Below, piece by piece: positions 42,301 through 54,100 of a stretch of DNA of 64,000 nt. Position 1 is the stretch's first letter. Each line of letters opens with the position of its first letter. The DNA lies in assembly GCA_964057225.1 (NCBI GenBank), contig OZ059899.1:744001-808000 (forward strand), given 5' to 3'. The notes beneath the pieces were generated by a model. That model was not told the origin of the DNA and did not search any database. It saw only the letters and a list, made by a program, of their open reading frames with translations. The position numbers and the translations under genes were made by a program. The stretch is from Auanema rhodensis (lineage: Eukaryota; Nematoda; Chromadorea; Rhabditida; Rhabditidae).

Positions 42301-45300
42301 ATGGGGAATCTAATTTTGAAAACCGCATCTCTTTATCTTTCACGTGAAGCGAGTTACATACCAAGTGCACATCACATGTACATTTAATTAGCATAAATTA
42401 AAGTTCACGTAAATTTCAAAGTCATGGTTACCATGCACCAATATCAATAAAAATTTGTTTTTAGACTAATATGGACATGGGGAATCTAATTTTGAAAACC
42501 GCATCTTTTTATCTTTAACGTGAAGCGAGTTACATACCAAGTGCACATCACGTGTACATTTAATTAGCATAAATTAAAGTTCACGTAAATTTCAAAGTCA
42601 TGGTTACCATGAACCAATATCAATAAAAATTTGTTTTTAGACTAATATGGACATGGGGAATCTAATTTTGAAAACCGCATCTCTTTATCTTTCACGTGAA
42701 GCGAGTTACATACCAAGTGCACATCACGTGTACATTTAATTAGCATAAATTAAAGTTCACGTAAATTTCAAAGTCATGGTTACCATGAACCAATATCAAT
42801 AAAAATTTGTTTTTAGACTAATATGGACATGGGGAATCTAATTTTGAAAACCGCATCTTTTTATCTTTAACGTGAAGCGAGTTACATACCAAGTGCACAT
42901 CACGTGTACATTTAATTAGCATAAATTAAAGTTCACGTAAATTTCAAAGTCATGGTTACCATGAACCAATATCAATAAAAATTTGTTTTTAGACTAATAT
43001 GGACATGGGGAATCTAATTTTGAAAACCGCATCTCTTTATCTCTCACGTGAAGCGAGTTACATACCAAGTGCACATCACGTGTACATTTAATTAGCATAA
43101 ATTAAAGTTCACGTAAATTTCAAAGTCATGGTTACCATGAACCAATATCAATAAAAATTTGTTTTTAGACTAATATGGACATGGGGAATCTAATTTTGAA
43201 AACCGCATCTCTTTATCTTTCACGTGAAGCGAGTTACATACCAAGTGCACATCACGTGTACATTTAATTAGCATAAATTAAAGTTCACGTAAATTTCAAA
43301 GTCATGGTTACCATGCACCAATATCAATAAAAATTTGTTTTTAGACTAATATGGACATGGGGAATCTAATTTTGAAAACCGCATCTCTTTATCTTTTACG
43401 TGAAGCGAGTTACATACCAAGTGCACATCACGTGTACATTTAATTAGCATAAATTAAAGTTCACGTAAATTTCAAAGTCATGGTTACCATGCACCAATAT
43501 CAATAAAAATTTGTTTTTAGACTAATATGGACATGGGGAATCTAATTTTGAAAACCGCATCTCTTTATCTTTCACGTGAAGCGAGTTACATACCAAGTGC
43601 ACATCACATGTACATTTAATTAGCATAAATTAAAGTTCACGTAAATTTCAAAGTCATGGTTACCATGCACCAATATCAATAAAAATTTGTTTTTAGACTA
43701 ATATGGACATGGGGAATCTAATTTTGAAAACCGCATCTTTTTATCTTTAACGTGAAGCGAGTTACATACCAAGTGCACATCACGTGTACATTTAATTAGC
43801 ATAAATTAAAGTTCACGTAAATTTCAAAGTCATGGTTACCATGAACCAATATCAATAAAAATTTGTTTTTAGACTAATATGGACATGGGGAATCTAATTT
43901 TGAAAACCGCATCTCTTTATCTTTCACGTGAAGCGAGTTACATACCAAGTGCACATCACGTGTACATTTAATTAGCATAAATTAAAGTTCACGTAAATTT
44001 CAAAGTCATGGTTACCATGCACCAATTTCAATAAAAATTTGTTTTTAGACTAATATGGACATGGGGAATCTAATTTTGAAAACCGCATCTCTTTATCTTT
44101 AACGTGAAGCGAGTTACATACCAAGTGCACATCACGTGTACATTTAATTAGCATAAATTAAAGTTCACGTAAATTTCAAAGTCATGGTTACCATGAACCA
44201 ATATCAATAAAAATTTGTTTTCAGACTAATATGGACATGGGGAATCTAATTTTGAAAACCGCATCTCTTTATCTTTCACGTGAAGCGAGTTACATACCAT
44301 GTGCACATCACGTGTACATTTAATTAGCATGAATTAAAGTTCACGTAAATTTCAAAGTCATGGTTACCATGAACCAATATCAATAAAAATTTGTTTTTAG
44401 ACTAATATGGACATGGGTAATCTAATTTTGAAAACCGCATCTCTTTATCTTTCACGTGAAGCGAGTTACATACCAAGTTCACATCACGTGTACATTTAAT
44501 TAGCATAAATTAAAGTTCACGTAAATTTCAAAGTCATGGTTACCATGCACCAATATCAATAAAAATTTGTTTTTAAACTAATATGGACATGGGGAATCTG
44601 ATTTTGAAAACCGCATCTCTTTATCTTTTACGTGAAGCGAGTTACATACCAAGTGCACATCACGTGTACATTTAATTAGCATAATTTAAAGTTCACGTAA
44701 ATTTCAAAGTCATGGTTACCATGCACCAATATCAATAAAAATTTGTTTTTAGACTAATATGGACATGGGGAATCTAATTTTGAAAACCGCATCTCTTTAT
44801 CTTTCACGTGAAGCGAGTTACATACCAAGTGCACATCACGTGTACATTTAATTAGCATAAATTAAAGTTCACGTAAATTTCAAAGTCATGGTTACCATGC
44901 ACCAATATCAATAAAAATTTGTTTTCAGACTAATATGGACATGGGGAATCTAATTTTGAAAACCGCATCTCTTTATCTTTCACGTGAAGCGAGTTACATA
45001 CCATGTGCACATCACGTGTACATTTAATTAGCATGAATTAAAGTTCACGTAAATTTCAAAGTCATGGTTACCATGAACCAATATCAATAAAAATTTGTTT
45101 TTAGACTAATATGGACATGGGGAATCTAATTTTGAAAACCGCATCTCTTTATCTTTCACGTGAAGCGAGTTACATACCAAGTGCACATCACGTGTACATT
45201 TAATTAGCATAAATTAAAGTTCACGTAAATTTCAAAGTCATGGTTACCATGAACCAATATCAATAAAAATTTGTTTTTAGACTAATATGGACATGGGGAA

Positions 45301-45400
45301 TCTAATTGTGAAAACCGCATCTCTTTATCTTTCACGTGAAGCGAGTTACATACCAAGTGCACATCACGTGTACATTTAATTAGCATAAATTAAAGTTCAC
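42300..45400 (+). repeat. Satellite 1 mixed block with a further partial copy of block B
   Basis: Units here combine the cacatcacatgtac and tctttttatctttaacg variants (about 42.37-42.53 kb and 43.61-43.76 kb, seven monomers apart). They are followed by another copy of the accaatttcaat, catgggtaatc, accaagttcac and gaatctgatttt series. accaatttcaat at 44,021 lies 23 monomers (4,048 bases) after its equivalent near 39,973. The combination of cacatg and taacg variants resembles units in the inverted arm. Confidence 0.65.
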
Positions 45401-48400
45401 GTAAATTTCAATGTCATGGTTACCATGAACCAATATCAATAAAAATTTGTTTTTAGACTAATATGGACATGGGGAATCTAATTTTGAAAACCGCATCTCT
45501 TTATCTTTCACGTGAAGCGAGTTACATACCAAGTGCACATCACGTGTACATTTAATTAGCATAAATTAAAGTTCACGTAAATTTCAAAGTCATGGTTACC
45601 ATGAACCAATATCAATAAAATTTTGTTTTTAGACTAATATGGACATGGGGAATCTAATTTTGAAAACCGCATCTCTTTATCTTTCACGTGAGGCGAGTTA
45701 CATACCAAGTGCACATCACGTGTACATTTAATTAGCATAAATTAAAGTTCACGTAAATTTCAAAGTCATGGTTACCATGCACCAATATCAATAAAAATTT
45801 GTTTCTAGACTAATATGGACATGGGGAATCTAATTTTGGAAACCGCATCTCTTTATCTTTCACGTGAAGCGAGTTACATACCAAGTGCACATCACGTGTA
45901 CATTTAATTAGCATAAATTAAAGTTCACGTAAATTTCAAAGTCATGGTTACCATGAACCAATATCAATAAAAATTTGTTTTTAGACTAATATGGACATGG
46001 GGAATCTAATTTTGAAAACCGCATCTCTTTATCTTTCACGTGAAGCGAGTTACATACCATGTGCACATCACGTGTACATTTAATTAGCATAAATTAAAGT
46101 TCACGTAAATTTCAAAGTCATGGTTACCATGCACCAATATCAATAAAAATTTGTTTTTAGACTAATATGGACATGGGGAATCTAATTTTGAAAACCGCAT
46201 CTCTTTATCTTTAACGTGAAGCGAGTTACATACCAAGTGCACATCACGTGTACATTTAATTAGCATAAATTAAAGTTCACGTAAATTTCAAAGTCATGGT
46301 TACCATGCACCAATATCAATAAAAATTTGTTTTTAGACTAATATGGACATGGGGAATCTAATTTTGAAAACCGCATCTCTTTATCTTTCACGTGAGGCGA
46401 GTTACATACCAAGTGCACATCACGTGTACATTTAATTAGCATAAATTAAAGTTCACGTAAATTTCAAAGTCATGGTTACCATGCACCAATATCAATAAAA
46501 ATTTGTTTTTAGACTAATATGGACATGGGGAATCTAATTTTGAAAACCGCATCTCTTTATCTTTAACGTGAAGCGAGTTACATACCAAGTGCACATCACG
46601 TGTACATTTAATTAGCATAAATTAAAGTTCACGTAAATTTCAATGTCATGGTTACCATGAACCAATATCAATAAAAATGTGTTTTTAGACTAATATGGAC
46701 ATGGGGAATCTAATTTTGAAAACCGCATCTCTTTATCTTTCACGTGAAGCGAGTTACATACCAAGTGCACATCACGTGTACATTTAATTAGCATAAATTA
46801 AAGTTCACGTAAATTTCAAAGTCATGGTTACCATGAACCAATATCAATAAAAATTTGTTTTTAGACTAATATGGACATGGGGAATCTAATTTTGAAAACC
46901 GCATCTCTTTATCTTTCACGTGAGGCGAGTTACATACCAAGTGCACATCACGTGTACATTTAATTAGCATAAATTAAAGTTCACGTAAATTTCAAAGTCA
47001 TGGTTACCATGCACCAATATCAATAAAAATTTGTTTCTAGACTAATATGGACATGGGGAATCTAATTTTGGAAACCGCATCTCTTTATCTTTCACGTGAA
47101 GCGAGTTACATACCAAGTGCACATCACGTGTACATTTAATTAGCATAAATTAAAGTTCACGTAAATTTCAAAGTCATGGTTATCATGAACCAATATCAAT
47201 AAAAATTTGTTTTTAGACTAATATGGACATGGGGAATCTAATTTTGAAAACCGCATCTCTTTATCTTTCACGTGAAGCGAGTTACATACCATGTGCACAT
47301 CACGTGTACATTTAATTAGCATAAATTAAAGTTCACGTAAATTTCAAAGTCATGGTTACCATGCACCAATATCAATAAAAATTTGTTTTTAGACTAATAT
47401 GGACATGGGGAATCTAATTTTGAAAACCGCATCTCTTTATCTTTAACGTGAAGCGAGTTACATACCAAGTGCACATCACGTGTACATTTAATTAGCATAA
47501 ATTAAAGTTCACGTAAATTTCAAAGTCATGGTTACCATGCACCAATATCAATAAAAATTTGTTTTTAGACTAATATGGACATGGGGAATCTAATTTTGAA
47601 AACCGCATCTCTTTATCTTTCACGTGAGGCGAGTTACATACCAAGTGCACATCACGTGTACATTTAATTAGCATAAATTAAAGTTCACGTAAATTTCAAA
47701 GTCATGGTTACCATGCACCAATATCAATAAAAATTTGTTTTTAGACTAATATGGACATGGGGAATCTAATTTTGAAAACCGCATCTCTTTATCTTTAACG
47801 TGAAGCGAGTTACATACCAAGTGCACATCACGTGTACATTTAATTAGCATAAATTAAAGTTCACGTAAATTTCAAAGTCATGGTTACCATGAACCAATAT
47901 CAATAAAAATTTGTTTTTAGACTAATATGGACATGGGGAATCTAATTTTGAAAACCGCATCTCTTTATCTTTCACGTGAAGCGAGTTACATACCATGTGC
48001 ACATCACGTGTACATTTAATTAGCATAAATTAAAGTTCACGTAAATTTCAAAGTCATGGTTACCATGCACCAATATCAATAAAAATTTGTTTTTAGACTA
48101 ATATGGACATGGGGAATCTAATTTTGAAAACCGCATCTCTTTATCTTTAACGTGAAGCGAGTTACATACCAAGTGCACATCACGTGTACATTTAATTAGC
48201 ATAAATTAAAGTTCACGTAAATTTCAATGTCATGGTTACCATGAACCAATATCAATAAAAATGTGTTTTTAGACTAATATGGACATGGGGAATCTAATTT
48301 TGAAAACCGCATCTCTTTATCTTTCACGTGAAGCGAGTTACATACCAAGTGCACATCACGTGTACATTTAATTAGCATAAATTAAAGTTCACGTAAATTT

Positions 48401-49700
48401 CAAAGTCATGGTTACCATGAACCAATATCAATAAAAATTTGTTTTTAGACTAATATGGACATGGGGAATCTAATTTTGAAAACCGCATCTCTTTATCTTT
48501 CACGTGAGGCGAGTTACATACCAAGTGCACATCACGTGTACATTTAATTAGCATAAATTAAAGTTCACGTAAATTTCAAAGTCATGGTTACCATGCACCA
48601 ATATCAATAAAAATTTGTTTCTAGACTAATATGGACATGGGGAATCTAATTTTGGAAACCGCATCTCTTTATCTTTCACGTGAAGCGAGTTACATACCAA
48701 GTGCACATCACGTGTACATTTAATTAGCATAAATTAAAGTTCACGTAAATTTCAAAGTCATGGTTACCATGAACCAATATCAATAAAAATTTGTTTTTAG
48801 ACTAATATGGACATGGGGAATCTAATTTTGAAAACCGCATCTCTTTATCTTTCACGTGAAGCGAGTTACATACCATGTGCACATCACGTGTACATTTAAT
48901 TAGCATAAATTAAAGTTCACGTAAATTTCAAAGTCATGGTTACCATGCACCAATATCAATAAAAATTTGTTTTTAGACTAATATGGACATGGGGAATCTA
49001 ATTTTGAAAACCGCATCTCTTTATCTTTAACGTGAAGCGAGTTACATACCAAGTGCACATCACGTGTACATTTAATTAGCATAAATTAAAGTTCACGTAA
49101 ATTTCAAAGTCATGGTTACCATGCACCAATATCAATAAAAATTTGTTTTTAGACTAATATGGACATGGGGAATCTAATTTTGAAAACCGCATCTCTTTAT
49201 CTTTCACGTGAGGCGAGTTACATACCAAGTGCACATCACGTGTACATTTAATTAGCATAAATTAAAGTTCACGTAAATTTCAAAGTCATGGTTACCATGC
49301 ACCAATATCAATAAAAATTTGTTTTTAGACTAATATGGACATGGGGAATCTAATTTTGAAAACCGCATCTCTTTATCTTTAACGTGAAGCGAGTTACATA
49401 CCAAGTGCACATCACGTGTACATTTAATTAGCATAAATTAAAGTTCACGTAAATTTCAAAGTCATGGTTACCATGAACCAATATCAATAAAAATTTGTTT
49501 TTAGACTAATATGGACATGGGGAATCTAATTTTGAAAACCGCATCTCTTTATCTTTCACGTGAAGCGAGTTACATACCATGTGCACATCACGTGTACATT
49601 TAATTAGCATAAATTAAAGTTCACGTAAATTTCAAAGTCATGGTTACCATGCACCAATATCAATAAAAATTTGTTTTTAGACTAATATGGAAATGGGGAA
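45400..49700 (+). repeat. 7/9-monomer higher-order repeat
   Basis: The marker caatgtcatgg recurs at 45409, 46641 and 48225, and tttggaaacc at 45838, 47070 and 48654. Both series give steps of 1,232 (7 monomers) then 1,584 (9 monomers). The gaggcgag unit occurs near 45691, 46395, 46923, 47627, 48507 and 49211 and fits the same register. A private change, ggttatcatg near 47,180, marks one copy only. The structure implies a repeat that expanded from 7 to 9 units by adding two monomers before its last duplication. Confidence 0.75.
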
Positions 49701-50905
49701 TCTAATTTTGAAAACCGCATCTCTTTATCTTTAACGTGAAGCGAGTTACATACCAAGTGCACATCACGTGTACATTTAATTAGCATAAATTAAAGTTCAC
49801 GTAAATTTCAAAGTCATGGTTACCATGCACCAATATCAATAAAAATTGGTTTTTAGACTAATATGGACATGGGGAATCTAATTTTGAAAACCGCATCTCT
49901 TTATCTTTCACGTGAAGCGAGTTACATACCAAGTGCACATCACGTGTACATTTAATTAGCATAAATTAAAGTTCACGTAAATTTCAAAGTCATGGTTACC
50001 ATGAACCAATATCAATAAAAATTTGTTTTCAGACTAATATGGACATGGGGAATCTAATTTTGAAAACCGCATCTCTTTATCTTTCACGTGAAGCGAGTTA
50101 CATACCATGTGCACATCACGTGTACATTAAATTAGCATGAATTAAAGTTCACGTAAATTTCAAAGTCATGGTTACCATGAACCAATATCAATAAAAATTT
50201 GTTTTTAGACTAATATGGACATGGGTAATCTAATTTTGAAAACCGCATCTCTTTATCTTTCACGTGAAGCGAGTTACATACCAAGTTCACATCACGTGTA
50301 CATTTAATTAGCATAAATTAAAGTTCACGTAAATTTCAAAGTCATGGTTACCATGCACCAATATCAATAAAAATTTGTTTTTAAACTAATATGGACATGG
50401 GGAATCTGATTTTGAAAACCGCATCTCTTTATCTTTTACGTGAAGCGAGTTACATACCAAGTGCACATCACGTGTACATTTAATTAGCATAATTTAAAGT
50501 TCACGTAAATTTCAAAGTCATGGTTACCATGCACCAATATCAATAAAAATTTGTTTTCAGACTAATATGGACATGGGGAATCTAATTTTGAAAACCGCAT
50601 CTCTTTATCTTTCACGTGAAGCGAGTTACATACCATGTGCACATCACGTGTACATTTAATTAGCATAAATTAAAGTTCACGTAAATTTCAAAGTCATGGT
50701 TACCATGCACCAATATCAATAAAAATTTGTTTTCAGACTAATATGGACATGGGGAATCTAATTTTGAAAACCGCATCTCTTTATCTTTCACGTGAAGCGA
50801 GTTACATACCATGTGCACATCACGTGTACATTTAATTAGCATGAATTAAAGTTCACGTAAATTTCAAAGTCATGGTTACCATGAACCAATATCAATAAAA
50901 ATTTG

Positions 50906-50953
50906 TTTTTAGACTAATATGGACATGGGTTTTTAGACTAATATGGACATGGG
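50906..50953 (+). repeat. 24-bp direct duplication inside a satellite 1 unit
   Basis: The stretch 50906-50929, starting tttttagacta and ending acatggg, is repeated exactly at 50930-50953. The unit from 50863 to 51062 is therefore 200 bases long instead of 176. It is the only insertion found in the family and lies about 150 bases from the orientation switch. This suggests slippage or break repair associated with that rearrangement. Confidence 0.95.
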
Positions 50954-51100
50954 TAATCTAATTTTGAAAACCGCATCTCTTTATCTTTCACGTGAAGCGA
51001 GTTACATACCAAGTTCACATCACGTGTACATTTAATTAGCATAAATTAAAGTTCACGTAAATTTCAAAGTCATGGTTACCATGCACCAATATCAATAAAA

Positions 51101-51107
51101 AGTTGTG
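51101..51107. other. Orientation switch in satellite 1 (left inversion breakpoint)
   Basis: Left of this point the sequence follows the monomer forward and reaches position 39 (caataaaaa) at 51101, then gttg at 51102-51105 in place of tttg at positions 40-43. From 51105-51106 onward (gtgatgtgcac) it follows the reverse complement starting at position 136-137. The bases GT at 51105-51106 fit both sides, a 2-base microhomology. No spacer or foreign DNA is present. Confidence 0.9.
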
Positions 51108-54100
51108 ATGTGCACTTGGTATGTAACTCGCTTCACGTGAAAGATAAAGAGATGCGGTTTTCAAAATTAGATTCCCCATGTCCATATTAGTCTAAAAACA
51201 AATTTTTATTGATATTGGTTCATGGTAACCATGACTTTGAAATTTACGTGAACTTTAATTTATGCTAATTAAATGTACACGTGATGTGCACTTGGTATGT
51301 AACTCGCTTCACGTTAAAGATAAAGAGATGCGGTTTTCAAAATTAGATTCCCCATGTCCATATTAGTCTAAAAACAAATTTTTATTGATATTGGTTCATG
51401 GTAACCATGACTTTGAAATTTACGTGAACTTTAATTTATGCTAATTAAATGTACACGTGATGTGCACTTGGTATGTAACTCGCTTCACGTTAAAGATAAA
51501 AAGATGCGGTTTTCAAAATTAGATTCCCCATGTCCATATTAGTCTAAAAACAAATTTTTATTGATATTGGTGCATGGTAACCATGACTTTGAAATTTACG
51601 TGAACTTTAATTTATGCTAATTAAATGTACATGTGATGTGCACTTGGTATGTAACTCGCTTCACGTGAAAGATAAAGAGATGCGGTTTTCAAAATTAGAT
51701 TCCCCATGTCCATATTAGTCTAAAAACAAATTTTTATTGATATTGGTGCATGGTAACCATGACTTTGAAATTTACGTGAACTTTAATTTATGCTAATTAA
51801 ATGTACACGTGATGTGCACTTGGTATGTAACTCGCTTCACGTAAAAGATAAAGAGATGCGGTTTTCAAAATTAGATTCCCCATGTCCATATTAGTCTAAA
51901 AACAAATTTTTATTGATATTGGTGCATGGTAACCATGACTTTGAAATTTACGTGAACTTTAATTCATGCTAATTAAATGTACACGTGATGTGAACTTGGT
52001 ATGTAACTCGCTTCACGTGAAAGATAAAGAGATGCGGTTTTCAAAATTAGATTACCCATGTCCATATTAGTCTAAAAACAAATTTTTATTGATATTGGTG
52101 CATGGTAACCATGACTTTGAAATTTACGTGAACTTTAATTCATGCTAATTAAATGTACACGTGATGTGCACATGGTATGTAACTCGCTTCACGTTAAAGA
52201 TAAAAAGATGCGGTTTTCAAAATTAGATTCCCCATGTCCATATTAGTCTAAAAACAAATTTTTATTGATATTGGTGCATGGTAACCATGACTTTGAAATT
52301 TACGTGAACTTTAATTTATGCTAATTAAATGTACATGTGATGTGCACTTGGTATGTAACTCGCTTCACGTTAAAGATAAAAAGATGCGGTTTTCAAAATT
52401 AGATTCCCCATGTCCATATTAGTCTAAAAACAAATTTTTATTGATATTGGTGCATGGTAACCATGACTTTGAAATTTACGTGAACTTTAATTTATGCTAA
52501 TTAAATGTACATGTGATGTGCACTTGGTATGTAACTTGCTTCACGTGAAAGATAAAGAGATGCGGTTTTCAAAATTAGATTCCCCATGTCCATATTAGTC
52601 TAAAAACAAATTTTTATTGATATTGGTGCATGGTAACCATGACTTTGAAATTTACGTGAACTTTAATTTATGCTAATTAAATGTACACGTGATGTGCACT
52701 TGGTATGTAACTCGCTTCACGTAAAAGATAAAGAGATGCGGTTTTCAAAATTAGATTCCCCATGTCCATATTAGTCTAAAAACAAATTTTTATTGATATT
52801 GGTGCATGGTAACCATGACTTTGAAATTTACGTGAACTTTAATTCATGCTAATTAAATGTACACGTGATGTGAACTTGGTATGTAACTCGCTTCACGTGA
52901 AAGATGAAGAGATGCGGTTTTCAAAATTAGATTACCCATGTCCATATTAGTCTAAAAACAAATTTTTATTGATATTGGTGCATGGTAACCATGACTTTGA
53001 AATTTACGTGAACTTTAATTCATGCTAATTAAATGTACACGTGATGTGCACATGGTATGTAACTCGCTTCACGTTAAAGATAAAAAGATGCGGTTTTCAA
53101 AATTAGATTCCCCATGTCCATATTAGTCTAAAAACAAATTTTTATTGATATTGGTGCATGGTAACCATGACTTTGAAATTTACGTGAACTTTAATTTATG
53201 CTAATTAAATGTACATGTGATGTGCACTTGGTATGTAACTCGCTTCACGTTAAAGATAAAAAGATGCGGTTTTCAAAATTAGATTCCCCATGTCCATATT
53301 AGTCTAAAAACAAATTTTTATTGATATTGGTGCATGGTAACCATGACTTTGAAATTTACGTGAACTTTAATTTATGCTAATTAAATGTACATGTGATGTG
53401 CACTTGGTATGTAACTCGCTTCACGTGAAAGATAAAGAGATGCGGTTTTCAAAATTAGATTCCCCATGTCCATATTAGTCTAAAAACAAATTTTTATTGA
53501 TATTGGTGCATGGTAACCATGACTTTGAAATTTACGTGAACTTTAATTTATGCTAATTAAATGTACACGTGATGTGCACTTGGTATGTAACTCGCTTCAC
53601 GTTAAAGATAAAGAGATGCGGTTTTCAAAATTAGATTCCCCATGTCCATATTAGTCTAAAAACAAATTTTTATTGATATTGGTGCATGGTAACCATGACT
53701 TTGAAATTTACGTGAACTTTAATTTATGCTAATTAAATGTACACGTGATGTGCACTTGGTATGTAACTCGCTTCACGTGAAAGATAAAGAGATGCGGTTT
53801 TCAAAATTAGATTCCCCATGTTCATATTAGTCTAAAAACAAATTTTTATTGATATTGGTTCATGGTAACCATGACTTTGAAATTTACGTGAACTTTAATT
53901 TATGCTAATTAAATGTACACGTGATGTGCACTTGGTATGTAACTCGCTTCACGTTAAAGATAAAAAGATGCGGTTTTCAAAATTAGATTCCCCATGTCCA
54001 TATTAGTCTAAAAACAAATTTTTATTGATATTGGTGCATGGTAACCATGACTTTGAAATTTACGTGAACTTTAATTTATGCTAATTAAATGTACATGTGA

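Larger units (their letters stand above)
1..51105 (+). repeat. Satellite 1 array, 176-bp monomer, forward arm
   Basis: A head-to-tail tandem array with an exact 176-base period. Taking the monomer start as the motif ttcaaagtcatgg, starts fall at 1, 177, 353 ... 7569, then 7744 ... 37840, then 38015 ... 50863 and 51063. That is 290 complete intervals plus a final partial unit. The monomer is about 32% GC (57 of 176 by hand count). Units differ mainly by point changes at recurrent sites: positions 22-25 (aacc, cacc, cacg or aatc), 46, 48, 52, 67, 81, 92, 102, 109, 126 and 157. No unique DNA interrupts it and no open frame of notable length is present. The array continues beyond the left edge. 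Known: tandem arrays of roughly nucleosome-length monomers are typical of centromeric and pericentromeric heterochromatin. Inferred: this is such a region. The species and family name are not recognised. Confidence 0.97.

Noticed and set aside
51101-51107. Scaffolding artefact with a contig placed in reverse
   Set aside because: Not excluded, but less likely: there are no Ns, the junctions share microhomology, and both ends of the inverted segment agree in monomer phase. Spanning reads would decide.
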